A stretch of DNA of 64,000 bases from Hypoxylon rubiginosum (GCA_902806565.1 CADCXA010000024.1:744001-808000); one strand, 5' to 3'; counted from the stretch's first letter, positions 22,206-34,380 are shown. Numbers and translations are program-made. Notes: generated by a model not told the origin, from the letters alone.

Positions 22206-23948
22206 ATGGACCTTTCTACAAGAGCCATAGGAGAGGTCGTTCATCCCACCGCAGCTTTTTACCGTCCTCCCCCGGAAGCCAAAACTCCAGAAACATCTAG
22301 CATCGTGAACTATACTTCTGAGTCCTCCTGGGAAAGCTCTCTTTTAAACCCAAAGAACCGGATAGACAGCCTTGAGTTGCCCCAAAACCCTCTATGGCGC
22401 GTCGACGGCTGCGCTGGCTTGGGCACCCAATACTATGTCCTTCCGCTCTTCCTCGAGCGAATACCCCCTATGCGGATGGATGTCTTCGTATCCGACCTGC
22501 AACCACCTCTCATCCGCGAGCAGCTCGAACTCGACAGAGCATTCCACACCAAGGATGCTGCTAGACTGTCCAGGCTCGCTATTGCCAGGCATGTCGTCCG
22601 AATACTACAGGCCTGGACTACAAACGATTTCCGGGACCTAGATTCTTTCGAGAAATATTATAAACGTGTGCCATTTGGGTCACGAATAGTCCTCGAAGGC
22701 ATGGCACTCGATACGCGCCGAGTTCGACTTCGAGTCGGTTTTAATCACAACTTGGAGCATAAGCTGCTACCCCCTTCGACGTTAAAATACCTCTGGGGGC
22801 CAGAGTTTCCATTGCCCGAGGTGATTGACTTCTTCGACATCCATGTTGTCAGTGTCCTGCATGATAGCGTCTGCCTCGTCCGAATTCATGAGAAGCTCTA
22901 CATTTTTAAAGCATTGACCAGTGGCGCGAAGTATCTCTATCACGAACTAAAGATGCTTTGCACACTTGAGCCACACGCGAACATTATTGCGCGACCAATT
23001 CATCTCGTTACCAAGAGGTGCAACTTCGGTACCAAGAGAGCCGTTGCCGGCTTCACTACGTTCTTTCACTCGAAGGGCACCCTCCGAGATGTTCTGCCCT
23101 ACTTGCGCGCGCACGGTCAGCTAGGGCGTGATGATCAGTTGAAATGGTCAATCCAGCTGACGAGAGCCCTCGAGGATCTGAAGAGTAGGTCGGGGACATA
23201 CTATCCTGACCTCCGTCTAGATAACATCGTGCTATCCGAGAACTCGGACATTGTCATGGTTGATTTTGAACAGAGAGGAGTCTGGTGCGAGTTTGCTGCT
23301 CCAGAAATCAATGCCATAGAGTATGTCCGTTTGATTGCAACAGACGAAAACGTGCCTTCGTCCGTAAGTGACAAGTATCGAGAGATACTAGAAGAATTAG
23401 TGTCGAATTTCGAAAGTCTAGAGGACGAACGGTACACAAACCCAGAATTTGGATTCAATATACCTTGGATCGCTTTGAGTGCAATAGAGCAAGAAGCTGC
23501 TGAGGTGTATATGCTTGGTAGAGTCCTCTGGTGCATCTTTGAGGGTGTTAGCGGTCCCCAGAAAGCAGCCGTGTGGCAATCATATCGATGGGAACCCGAC
23601 CTCGAGTTTCCCGAGTACAGGAGGACCCCTCAGGCGATGAGGGACTTGATAGACAGGTGTACAAGAGGCAGGAGAGAGACACTGAGTAACATTATTGTCA
23701 GACGCCACAGCCGGCTTCTTTTAACAACTAAGGCCGTCAATGAACAAACCGCCGATGATGTCAGGAATGCCGCGAGGTCTTTCTGGTCTGCTGAAATTGA
23801 GGCAGCAGAGAAGTTTCTGGGCCTCAGAAATGCTCAACGCCAGAAGGGATTGTGGAATGACAACTACTATGACCGTCCGACTCTGAACCAAGTCTTAGAA
23901 TTTCTGGAGGCATTTCGAAACGACGACCTCCCCCCATCAAGGCCCTGA
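22206..23948 (+). CDS. Fungal protein kinase-like protein with degenerate motifs
   Basis: Single-exon gene of 580 residues. The N-terminal 200 residues match nothing I know. A kinase-like fold follows, with YIFKAL (Lys235, the VAIK-type lysine), YHELKML (Glu247, alpha-C glutamate), catalytic-loop YPDLRLDN (333-340, HRD replaced by YPD but Asp335 and Asn340 kept), DFE at 353-355 in place of DFG, and an APE motif at 365-367. The lysine normally two residues after the catalytic Asp is Arg. The C-terminal lobe carries an EVYMLGRVLWCIFEG segment, typical of the alpha-F helix. Such proteins are common and often expanded in Sordariomycetes; some may be weakly active or pseudokinases. The start was chosen as the first in-frame ATG with a purine at -3. 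It stands alone in gene-poor DNA, with ordinary base composition. Confidence 0.8.
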   Translation: MDLSTRAIGEVVHPTAAFYRPPPEAKTPETSSIVNYTSESSWESSLLNPKNRIDSLELPQNPLWRVDGCAGLGTQYYVLPLFLERIPPMRMDVFVSDLQPPLIREQLELDRAFHTKDAARLSRLAIARHVVRILQAWTTNDFRDLDSFEKYYKRVPFGSRIVLEGMALDTRRVRLRVGFNHNLEHKLLPPSTLKYLWGPEFPLPEVIDFFDIHVVSVLHDSVCLVRIHEKLYIFKALTSGAKYLYHELKMLCTLEPHANIIARPIHLVTKRCNFGTKRAVAGFTTFFHSKGTLRDVLPYLRAHGQLGRDDQLKWSIQLTRALEDLKSRSGTYYPDLRLDNIVLSENSDIVMVDFEQRGVWCEFAAPEINAIEYVRLIATDENVPSSVSDKYREILEELVSNFESLEDERYTNPEFGFNIPWIALSAIEQEAAEVYMLGRVLWCIFEGVSGPQKAAVWQSYRWEPDLEFPEYRRTPQAMRDLIDRCTRGRRETLSNIIVRRHSRLLLTTKAVNEQTADDVRNAARSFWSAEIEAAEKFLGLRNAQRQKGLWNDNYYDRPTLNQVLEFLEAFRNDDLPPSRP

Positions 23949-26707
23949 GATTCGAATAGGGAGAGGTTGAGGGTGCGAGTCAAGTTACGAAACAAGTAGT
24001 TCGATCCGCCCTCTTTTGGAGGGCAATGGCGGAGACCACCGGACCGGCAGAAACTAAGGGCAAGACTAGACACCTTTCGAGCAGATCGCTGCATACCACG
24101 CTCCGTTTATACCTCTAGAAATACAGGTGTCGGCCGAGGTATAGCAAATTTACCGCGATATAACATGTTCGAGAGATAAAAGCAAGAGTACCTAACCTAG
24201 GTAAGTACAAGAATACGAGGACTTATCCCATATACAGTCATTGATAGATGGAATTCGGCTTCACCAACTTCGCCCACATGAGTTACGTGTCTCGAAAGAC
24301 TGCGTCAGGGCAGCTCGGGTTAGCCGAAAGAATTTCAGGGGATCAGGAACATTCTTTTTAGATCGAGAGGCATTCATCATGTGCCAGCACCATGATATTA
24401 CATTTCAACAGAGCAGTTTGCAGGTTTTCTCGTTCCTCTATTGATCTAACCTCCGGTCTGACTCGTCACGGATGAGATAGCTACCACAAAGTATCTACCC
24501 TATGCTACATGTCTTTGGTATCCATGTGGCAATGCCAACGGACTATGAGCCGGACGGCGAGAACAGGATCGTCACGTCCCTGACTTCGATGTAAGGCAGA
24601 CTTTCGAGGCTGCAGAATAACCACGAGCCTTTTCGGCCTTATGTGCTAGAGAACATGTATCATTGCTTACGGCTACACGAATCAATCCTCACCGACTCCG
24701 TACCAGCCAGCCGGTATCCAATGAGCCGTTATTAAGAGTAGCTTACATATTCCTCAACCCTGCTAATCCCCAAACGGGAGAACTCCCGACTCAAAGCTGT
24801 AACCTGAAAGGTACGTAGGTACTCAGCCTTAGAAGACGAAAGACGGATTGGGCGATGGATCCAACAGACCCCCCTTGCCGGAGAGCTTAGCAGGATAACA
24901 GCTTACCTTTCAGCGGAATAATCCATCATACACTAGACAGCGAAGAGTATGCCGTTAGCAGCCTGAAAATTCCACGTTTGCTCTAGAAAATGCATTCGCA
25001 CCTCCTTGCCATGCGCCCACGATCATGCCACTGCGAATCCCTATCGAGAGCTAGGCAGAGTGGCAAGGTATCGAAAGAATAGGAGATATATCAAAGCGGC
25101 GCAGTAAAGTCACCATCACAGATAGTGTCGTCCCATGCCCATACCATAGAGCACCTAGGTAGGCATCAATGCCCTTTAGGAGAGGCGAGCCAAGTCGACA
25201 AGCCAGCACAGCCAATCGGATCGAAGCTTGAAGACTCTGGAGGAGGCAGAGTACCATACATCCGTTTGGCCGAGATCACCAGCAGTGGTCAGCACCCCCC
25301 GCTGGTGCCTGTTCATCCATGTGCGGCAGTGTTGTATATCCCATGCGTCGTGACGATGCGATCAGTAGATATTCCTTTGCGAGGCTATTCGACCAAGTCG
25401 GAATAAGTCTCAGATTGTCCATCTGAGGTGGGTTTTGATGTCGAGGTGCTTCCAACACGCTGGGTCCCGGACGTCGTCCCGGCCCGGTCAACCTGGAATG
25501 GGCAATGCAAATGCCTGGGGTATGTCGGGGAAGTCCTAGATCCCTGGGTCCTGGTACAGTTCGCGAGCCCGGGACAGTTTCGAGATGGGTCTCCGGCAGG
25601 CTGGGTCCTCAAGGCGTGATCGCGTGGGAGTCCTCTCGATAGCCTTTCCTTCTCGAAGCCCAAATCGATAGCAAAGGTGAGGTAAGGTGAGGGAGAAAAA
25701 AAAATGAACAGCGAGAAGCCTCGCCGGCCGCCGGAATGGGCCGCACTTCGTTGAAGACGATAGGGTGGCCGCGCCAAGAGGCGGCCTAGTATGGAGGCTT
25801 TGTGGCCCAAATCGAGGCCCGTCGACATAACGAGCCGTAGAAAATCGGGTCTCAGATAGCGAAGGTTGCATGGAGGGCCAGGACCGCCCTTTTATATGCT
25901 AGCCCACCACTCTAGACTCGTAGTAAGTCCCTCTCCAAGGCAGAAAAGGGCAGAAAAAGGGTCGAGCGAAATGGACAAATATCCGCGCTCGAGACAAGGG
26001 TCCGCTTACGCACCAATCACGACCCCTGTATCCTCTTTGTGGCTGACGCTCTCCGTTCATCTGCAGAGTTATATTGCTACGACTCCGGATAGTCGACGTC
26101 TTTCCTTCCTCATACTTAGCAGTAGGTACTCGAATTTCTCGCCATGAGATTCGGCGTCGCCAGTGTCAACCATTCCCTCGGGTCCGGTGATTGCTTTTTC
26201 CAGTTACCGTACTGGCTGCGCACCGTCGACGTGTCATCCTAAAGATGCGTAGTATCGCTTTTGCCCTGCAGCGACTTCTTGTTGGTGTGCTCTTTACGCC
26301 TCATGTCAACTTACACCCAAGGGTAGCTTGCGAAGTACCCAGTTACTCATCTCGCCGGCAATATTCCCCTATGATGAACAATTCCCCTTTTCTCTCCTGT
26401 CCATTGGGGCCTGTCGTAGGTAGACGGCGGAGAGTACCTATTCGGTGATTCTTCTTCCACGTCTCGTACCAATTCTGTGACCTCGACCATAGCTTACACC
26501 AACTAGGTAAAGTGCCTATGACCAATATGGAACCAACGCGGGCCGAGTGGCCTTGGGCCGCCTTCTTTCATCATACTGACTCCGTCGGGAACTACCCCCT
26601 TGCCAGCCTTGTTTCCATGATCGTGTTGTATATAACCGTCTGGCCTTGTCCAATATGGATGGTAATGAATCCTGTGGTATCACCCTCGTTTCAACTGCTA
26701 CCACTCC
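23949..26707. other. Gene-poor stretch, 2.8 kb
   Basis: I could not support a gene. The longest frame (25385-25828, minus, 147 codons) has no known motif and is overlapped by antisense frames. The right end is the presumed promoter of the SWIM gene. Confidence 0.5.
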
Positions 26708-28147
26708 ATGTCTCCTCCGACTGAACGTTTCAAGAAGCTTTCACTCGAAAGCATGCCGCCCACAACACGCCTTCAGAGCCGGCTGCAACACGCCGAGGTC
26801 GAGGTCGAAGTCGAAGACTCGTCGAGCTCATCGAGCTCCTCCGATCCAGGCTCCGAGCCGGACTTCGACATCGACGAAGACGAGGACCTCATGGTGTCCC
26901 CGTCGAGGCTCAAGTACTCGCTGGACCTCCTGGACGACGAGACGCGCGACAACGTCGTCCGGGCCGCGGAGGTGCCCTCGCAGTTCGTCCTGCGCGGCTG
27001 CCAGGCCGGGGAGCAGCGCTGCTTCTTCCTGGTCACGGAGCCGGTCGAGTACACGGTCCGGACCGGGTCCGAGGCGAGCGGCTACGGCGTCCCGAGCTGC
27101 ACCTGCGAGAGCGACGACCCCCCCTGCCGCCACATCCTCTGGCTGTTCGACCGGATCGCCGGCCAGGTCCTGGGCGCGCGCGCGACCCCCTACACGCTCA
27201 CGCGGCACGGGTACCCGGCCGAGCTCGGCGGCAACCCGTACGACGCCATCGCGGGCTTCCACCTCGACACGCTCGCCGACGGCCTCCACTGCGACGTCGT
27301 CGGGCAGTCGCCGGACCCGAACCCGCGGCGGGTCCGCGAGACGCGCGAGCTCCTCGCGTCCCTGAACGACGTGCCCGCCGACGAGTACCGCCCGGACCTG
27401 TTCGGCGACAACAGCAACAACAGTCCGCGGAAGGGCAAGCGGGCCGTCGTCCGCGGCGACCTCGAGCAGACCGTCTTCCGCATGCTGCTGCGCAACGACG
27501 ACTTCTTCCACTACTTCCTGTCGTCCGCGTCGCTGCGCCCCGGCGAGCGCAACGAGGTCCGGTTCCGCGGCCTCCAGCTGCGCGCCGACGCCGCCCTCGC
27601 CGGCCTGCAGCAGTACGCCGACGGCGACCCGTCCTTACAAGCGATCCCCAAACCAAAGGACGTCGCGTGGTGCGCCGCGCACCTCGAGTCCGTCGCGCGC
27701 CAGGTCCGCGCCGTCATCCACACCACCGACCGGCCCCTCGAAGCCCCGGAGCTGCGCGCCGCGGCGCGCACCGCCGTACACGTGCTCGAGCGCGTCGTCT
27801 CCGACTTCGACCGCGACATCGGGCCCGCCTCTCTGCCCGCCGAAGAGCGTAACTTGTACCGGCGGCTCATCGGCGGTGCCCGTGACGACGACAGCGACGA
27901 CTTCGTCATCGACGTCCTAGACTCGATCCCGCCCGAGGTCCTCGGGCCCTGGGTCGACGACCTGGCCGCCGTCGAGCGCGGGATCGCGGAGAAGGGGGCA
28001 CCTGCTGCGTACCTTGCGCGTCTGCGCTCTTTGCTCGGGCATCTGAGGGAGCACTCGGGAGGGGCGACGGCGACGGTGGCGGGCTCTAAGCGCGGCAGCG
28101 GCGGCCAGTTCCAGGCGCAGGATCGGCGGGCGAAGCGGGCGAGGTGA
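26708..28147 (+). CDS. SWIM-type zinc-finger protein
   Basis: Single-exon gene, 479 residues from the first ATG. A second ATG at 26753 (MPPTTRLQSRL, with A at -3) is an equally good start and would remove 15 residues. An acidic/serine-rich stretch (about 29-61) precedes a SWIM zinc finger of form CxCx6CxH (Cys131, Cys133, Cys140, His142). SWIM fingers bind DNA or mediate protein contacts and occur in Shu2-type recombination proteins, MuDR-type transposases and plant FHY3/FAR1 factors. No transposase catalytic core is visible, so the role is open. The C-terminus is basic (RRAKRAR), a possible nuclear signal. The gene is strikingly GC-rich (about 70% in a line I counted), against roughly 42% in the kinase-like gene, and this creates long shadow frames on both strands. 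Confidence 0.82.
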   Translation: MSPPTERFKKLSLESMPPTTRLQSRLQHAEVEVEVEDSSSSSSSSDPGSEPDFDIDEDEDLMVSPSRLKYSLDLLDDETRDNVVRAAEVPSQFVLRGCQAGEQRCFFLVTEPVEYTVRTGSEASGYGVPSCTCESDDPPCRHILWLFDRIAGQVLGARATPYTLTRHGYPAELGGNPYDAIAGFHLDTLADGLHCDVVGQSPDPNPRRVRETRELLASLNDVPADEYRPDLFGDNSNNSPRKGKRAVVRGDLEQTVFRMLLRNDDFFHYFLSSASLRPGERNEVRFRGLQLRADAALAGLQQYADGDPSLQAIPKPKDVAWCAAHLESVARQVRAVIHTTDRPLEAPELRAAARTAVHVLERVVSDFDRDIGPASLPAEERNLYRRLIGGARDDDSDDFVIDVLDSIPPEVLGPWVDDLAAVERGIAEKGAPAAYLARLRSLLGHLREHSGGATATVAGSKRGSGGQFQAQDRRAKRAR

Positions 28148-30005
28148 GCTGGCCTCTTGCTCTCTCGTTTCGGTCACTCGTCATTCTGTTCGTTTCTACT
28201 CGCGAGCAGGTCTCGGTTTTATTTTATTTTTATTTTTATTTTTTGAGTCACGTATGAGAGAAACATGGCGTATCTGCTACATATTCTCACGACGGACATT
28301 CTACCCCTTTTTGGAGGATCTCACTTTCATTGTCTCTTCTCTTCTAAGTCTTTCTTTTTCTCCACATTTCTTACAGAGGACCTAGCTTTGATAGCCCGAG
28401 GCCTCCCCCTTTTTTTTGGTCTACTTATTTTCTTGGAAACTATCTTACTATCTAGATTGGCAATTCTCGCGATAAAGTGTTATGAAAACCCGCATATAAA
28501 GAAAGATAAATTTATATTCAGCAATGAAATCCCATTATTTTCACATACTACTACGATTGGCTCTTTTGATTCGAGACTTGCTATGGGATCTATGTGAAAA
28601 ATGTTGGCTACCTACGTGTAGTACTCTTCAAGAACCATTGGACAGGCTACTAAGAGGTAGATACCTAGTAAGTAAGACCGAAATTGGGCCTCAGCTCGAG
28701 TGTTTCCATGGTTCTTTACGATGTATTCCTCTGTCATAAGCGCCCTTAATCTTTCGAGCATACGTCTCCCCACTTAGCGGCCTGTTGTCCGAATGTGTAT
28801 CCTCCTCCCTCTTTCTCCCCCCTTATCCTCTCACCGAGAGCCAACCCCCCTGAATCTTGCGCCGTCGTCACTAACCATATCCATTGAATAATTAGGTGCC
28901 TAAAGCTTGTAGCCTGGCCTCCACGGACGTGATTAACAGTCTATCTAATCAAACCACCTGCACGCAATTTTTCCCCTTTTATGCCTACCCCCTTTTTTTT
29001 ACCCATAGCACCACCCAAAGACCACACCGAGTCTTCGAAATCGGCAGGACCTGTTGGTTAACGTTCCCTCGCCCTGTCCTACTCGGGCACGTAATTTCCC
29101 GGGCCGCGATCCGCAACCGCCGCCCCATATCCTGACCGTGGCCGGACCCGGGCCCGGCCTGGGCGTGCGTGCCGTACCTTGCATACCGTAATCTTATTGC
29201 CGCGCCTCTTTCTTGCTTTCCGTACCTGAAATAACATTTTTTTACACGTCACTTTTCCCCGGATATGACCGAAAAAGGGTTTCAATGGGCGAGCAAAAGT
29301 TGGGGTTAGAGTTGAGTTAGATCCTTGCTTGTCAATGTGAGACGATTCGTCTGCGGCTGAGAACATTCCGTATGTACGTACCTTGGGGAAAAGGGGGAAA
29401 CACAACCTGGGGGCAGTTTTTCGTTGAAACACTTGACGGGACTTTTTAAAAGGTGCATATCGGTGTGATCCGGAATTCTTCATTGTACGGTGGCGGCGGA
29501 ATCGACAACGCCGATGCGATGCTGGCTCGTGGTGGCCTCAAATTCCGGCCTCAGATATCCCCAATCCCACACCACAATCGAGCCCCAAATCACATAGAAA
29601 TTAACATACGCGCGCAGAAAAAATGTGGAAACGAGGCTGTCAGGCCGTCTAGCTGTTTCAGGTCTTACGTAGATCTTATTATTTTCTCAGCGTCGCTTTG
29701 CAGGCGATTCTTATTCAGGGTATATCCAACACTTATTGCTCGCCCCCGTAAGCACCGAATGCCTCACATCGCTCTCGATATAGCAATGATACATACCGTA
29801 ATATCCCAAGTTCCAAAAATTCTAACCTAACTATGATTTTTAACCCTATCCCTTTCTATAGACTGCCTGCCGGTGTAATGCAAAAGGATTCCTTTTCTAA
29901 TTTCCCTCGCCCCGTATAATCCAAACCCAAAACTTAACTGGCCCCTATTATGCATATATGTGCGTAAACTGGCATATAAACAGCGCCCGACTATGCAAGT
30001 TCGCT
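28148..30005. other. Intergenic between convergent SWIM and sulfate permease genes
   Basis: These are 3' flanks of two convergent genes. An A+T-rich TTTTATTTTTATT tract lies just after the SWIM stop (about 28.22-28.24 kb). Several pyrimidine-rich segments follow. No supported gene. Confidence 0.5.
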
Positions 30006-32686
30006 TCAAACCGTAACGCCAATATCGGGCCCGCCTTGGGCCTCGACCTCCTCCCTTGCTTGCACGTTGGCGATAGCGCTCTGCAATGCGCTCGTGAGGT
30101 CAATATGGAACAGCGGACGGTTGAGCCCATGTACCGCGACCCTTCTAGCCTCGATATTCCTACTGAATTCAGGCGCTTTATTCTTTTGGGTTGATGCCGA
30201 CTGGGTTATGCTCGATGCTACGCTTGGTCCAGGAGTTTCCTGGTAGATCGATGGGTCTACCGCGGGATCCGGTTTAGCATTGCTGAGCGTCGGGTGCAGG
30301 TGCTGAGTCTGCTCCTTCTCGTTGGCTTCCTGCTCAGCAGCAGCGGCCGCCGAATTCGATCCTCCGAGCTCCGCAACACTGAAAATTGACTTCCAACGTG
30401 AGTGTAGGCCATCCGGTCGAGGAGTCGGGTAGCCGAAGCCAGCAGAGACAAGGGCCCGCTTCGTCCAGCGATTGTTGATACAGGCAAAATGCCAATCTAC
30501 TACGTCTGGCGTTGTGTACCGATCCAGCTGGTTGCGTACATCGATCAACTGTTGTACCGACGTCACGTCAACATTGTTCACAGAGCTGAGGTCGAGAATG
30601 ATGGCCTTCAATGTCGGTAGTGCCGTATTCTCCTCCTGGCCCTTCTTGGGGCCCGGATTATTCCAAGGACGGTCGCCAGGACGTTCGTAGGTATCTGTCT
30701 TGGTGCAGCGCGTATGTGCGAAGATGTGATTTCCGAGATAGTCTAGAGTGTGACTAGCGCTAGGATAATTAAACCCCTCGGAGAAGCGGTAAATAAAGAC
30801 ACCAGGATAGGGACTGGTGATCTCGACTTCTGGGTTAGAGCCGTCACCGTGATCAATTGGTAGGAAAACATTGCGCGTAGGCGGAGATAAGCTAGAATCT
30901 GAGACTTCGAAGGTTCCGTATTCGCCCATAACGTTGTTGTCGTTCCCGATGAGATGGTCGCCAAGGACCGAGTGCACCTGAACCCTACCAAGGAATCTGC
31001 CGCGTGATTTCAGGACGCGGAATATAAACACGGCGAATGAGATACATATCGTAGCGTAGATTCCGTTTTCAATAGTTGAGAAAATGGTAACAAAGACACC
31101 GACGAAAAAGATGAGAACTTCAATCGGCGATACTCTCCAGAACTTGTAGAGCGTATTCGGCGGCGTGATGAGATCTCCGACCGCGTGGATGATAACGGCG
31201 GCAAGGGATGCTGATGGGATGTAGAAGAAAACGGCCGTGAGTGCATAGATAGCTAGGAGGACCACGGCTGCCGTAATGACACCCGCAAAGGGAGTCCGTA
31301 CACCGGCTTTCGACTTAATCGCAGTACGACTAAACGAGCCCGTAGATGGAAACCCTCCGAGGAAGGGTGCGAGGACATTAGTAACACCAATAGCAACCAT
31401 CTCTTGCGATGGATTGATGGTGTAGTTGTTAACGCGGCCAAATGATTTGGAGATTGCGATATGTTCGATAAGTAGAACAATGACCGTGGCTGGCAATTCA
31501 CCGATAAATGAACTGATTATATCTGAGTTTATTGTCGGGACAGCGGCGTGCTGGAAACCTGCTGGCTGTGAGAATACTATCGACAAAGTGGGAGTAAGAC
31601 AGGACGATTACCTCGGGGGACATCTCCAAGGATCGTAAAGGCCGGCTTGCTGCGACGATGCATATTAACCAGCCAACTAATCATGGTGTATAATAGAATG
31701 ACGAAGACCGCCCTCAGGGTCGAAAGGAAGAAGAATAGCTTGTGGTGATTTGGAAACTTCTTAGCTGCCCATGTGCACGAAAACCGGATCAGATATAACA
31801 TCGTGAGCGCAGTCAAGCCCATAGCTGCGTCCAATTTCGTGTTTCCGAGGTTCTTTAGGGTGTTTATTATCACCAGATATGTTGAATCCCTCGTCGAGAA
31901 ACCGGTAATACCCATCATCGTAGGGACTTGACCGGCAGCAATGTTGATAGCGGATCCGGTCATGAAAGCAGCGAGGGAAACCAGAGGTATCAACTCGACG
32001 ATCCATCCACATCGAATCAGTCCGATAAAAAGTACAATGGCGCCAGAAATGAGAGCAAGCGCACTTGCGATGACCCAAGGCGTATCCTCATATTGAGGAT
32101 ATTTCTCGATCGCATTCGCAACAACGGTGCCGGTAACAGTAGATACGACAGCAACGGGCTGCAGCGTGTCAGTGAGGTGTCTAAAACGCCCATATGATTC
32201 GACGTTAACTCACCCCGATAGTAATGTCTTTAGAGGTTGCGAAGAACCAGTAGAGTAGGACACCCATAAATGACGAATATAGACCAAATTGAACAGGAAG
32301 GTTAGCCAGCTTGGCGTAGGCCATGCCTTGGGGCACAACAACCGCACCAATAGTTATACCTAACAAAATTAGCTACGAATTGTCTAGTTTTGATTTGGTA
32401 TAGGTAATATACCTGCAACGAGGTCGCCGAGGAACCATTGTAGGTTGTAAAAGCCGATCCAAGATAGGAAGGGAAATAGTGATTTAAAGTAATTGGCTAT
32501 TTCCTGTCCCGACGGCGTTACCTCTGCTAGCCATTCTCCGCTTGTAGGTTGCAGCTCGACGAAGCTATCCGCAGTATGCGTGGAGAAGACCGACTCTCCC
32601 CTAGTTACGTTGTCCACATCTGGGTCTTCGAGTTTGATACCTAAGACTTTTGCTAGATTTTGGCCGACTTGCCTCGTAGAAGGCAT
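30006..32686 (-). CDS. SulP/SLC26 sulfate permease
   Basis: High-affinity sulfate/proton symporter of the plasma membrane, like Neurospora cys-14 and yeast SUL1/SUL2; 839 residues. Four exons fit in phase: 32686-32413, 32359-32214, 32158-31612 and 31558-30006, with introns of 53-55 nt. The N-terminal cytoplasmic tail leads into the first membrane region with LVAGITIGAVVVPQGMAYAKLA, the SulP signature, which appears only after the first intron is removed. About 10-14 hydrophobic segments follow to about residue 510. The C-terminal STAS domain (about 571-705) carries LDLSSVNNVDVTS, its phosphoryl-loop-like motif. A 130-residue Ser/Ala/Gln-rich tail follows. Fungal orthologues are induced by sulfur limitation through CYS3/MetR; I did not find a perfect ATGRYRYCAT site in the upstream 900 bases. 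Confidence 0.93.
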
Positions 32687-33445
32687 TGTGGTAAATATCC
32701 TGTGACGAAGCAAAGAGGAGATAAAGCTCGGTCGGCTTAGGTGCCAGAAAGGTACAGGCAGAGCTATACACTTAAGTCGGCAATAGCCTAGAATGTGTTT
32801 AACACCCGACGACGTGAAGAGCCGACCTAGGAAGTCTCCCCTTTAAATATAGCTATAAAGAGTCTCAGATATCCATCAGATAGAGGCTAGACTGGGTGAA
32901 AAATCTGTCGTGAAGAAGCTGCAGGTTGTCACCAACAGATGAGGAAGATGAGAGCTTCGATTCGACGAGTAGAGCCCACAGTGAGTTGTTGAGAAACGGT
33001 GTAACAGTCCAATACCAGGAGGGAGACCAAGTAACACAACGATTCGGTAAATAGAATCCAAGGGACTTGACTAAATGTTGCTATTTTCGTTGCGGTAATC
33101 GGCTAGGAAACTATTCAAACTACAGATAAGGTTTGCTTTCTAGAGAGGAGTCTTGCTGCAAGGCCGGGGAATGATATCTTGCGAGATAAGTTGATTCTGC
33201 GAGAGAGGAGGTGAAATATTCTTAACCACTGGCTGAGTCGTGGTACGTAGTCTCGGTGGATATCTCTTAAGATGGGATCTTAAGATCCTAGGTCGCCGCC
33301 GACAAATCTAGCGGATCGGGGCGTAGTCTTGGCAAATAACAAGACCGAGATCTATGTGGACGTATATTTATCTGATGAAGTTAAGACGACGACTTTTATG
33401 CTATGGAGAAGAGATGATGGTGACGGCATGATCAGTACAGGGGAC

Positions 33446-33467
33446 GGATTAGGGATTAGGGATTAGC
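33446..33467 (+). repeat. Telomere-like GGATTAG array
   Basis: Three tandem copies of the 7-mer GGATTAG (ending in a final TTAG) resemble the fungal telomere unit TTAGGG with one extra A. It lies about 760 bp upstream of the sulfate permease start, far from any chromosome end visible here. It could be an interstitial telomere-type repeat or chance. Confidence 0.65.
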
Positions 33468-34155
33468 TAGCAGATGCCGGCATAGAAGCCAGTCTGGTAT
33501 TCTAGAAGTGTTACGGATTGGCTGAACGTTCGATGGCGCAATCCAGGTTATACCATTAATAGCTTAGCGGCTAAGTTTCGTACCGCTGAAGCAGGTACGT
33601 TTTTTGCATTTCTTATATAGAATGAAAAAGGACTAATGCAATGCCGCCGAGAGCTTTTTTTCAGTACCCGCTCGTGACGACTCCATCCCCCCTGATGCGA
33701 CATGAAGGGCGAGAGAGACGGTAGTTGGGATTCGCAAAGCACGGCATATGCAGATAGGTAGCCCTTTGGGTAGGTAGGCTTTTTGGCAAATTGGGTATTG
33801 TAATGGAAATGGACGACCTCCATGCATGCACACTTCTATGCACATTTCCATCTACTCCAATGCCCTTCTCTTGAAAAAGAAGATAAAAAGTGGAAGCGTA
33901 AGAAAAAGTGGTCACACTTAGGTACCGAATTAGGCAAGGAGATGGCCTCTGCAACCAATGAGGAAGCTTAAAAGCATAGATAGTGGCCCCAGCTCCGATG
34001 ACGCGATTTGTTCTTTGTCTGATGCCATCTATGGACCATTATAAATCTCATCTGCCCCTTCTGCCCCTATACCAGCGGAGAAAAGTATACATTGATAATC
34101 TAACTTGCCTGCACGTCTAAGTAAGGTGGTAATTTACATATTTTTCACAACATGA

Positions 34156-34380
34156 ATACCTGCGACAGAGTTACACAAACTATCAACTGGTACCGATCTC
34201 TCGGGATTCTTTCTGTTTGACAAGGCCGGAGAACCGGAGGATTTGACTATATCCACCTGGCTTACGAATTATCTTCAAGACTTCAACTCTCTTTCTGCTG
34301 AACAAGATATTTCTATTGTTTATATGATTAAATCTCTAATTTTTAATACTATGCCGGCAAAGAACGCATTAGTCTCTTAA
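34156..34380 (+). other. Open frame of 74 codons, possible transposon relic
   Basis: The frame is open between a TGA at 34153 and a TAA at 34378. It reads like real protein, with segments FFLFDKAGEPEDL, TWLTNYLQDFNSL and IVYMIKSLIF. There is no in-frame ATG at the left end, so it would be an internal piece. I do not recognise the family. The A+T-rich surroundings and an LTR-like motif 670 bp downstream make a degraded retroelement coding fragment possible, but this is inference. Confidence 0.25.

Noticed and set aside
25385..25828. 147-codon minus-strand frame
   Set aside because: No motif, no good start context, and several overlapping antisense frames of similar length; reads as chance in a GC-balanced region.
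26646..27656. Long open frames on other frames of the SWIM gene region (plus strand 26646-27365, minus strand 26828-27511 and 27198-27656)
   Set aside because: Their Arg/Ala/Val/Gly-only composition is what high-GC coding DNA yields in the wrong frame; the SWIM frame carries the zinc-finger motif and normal residue use.
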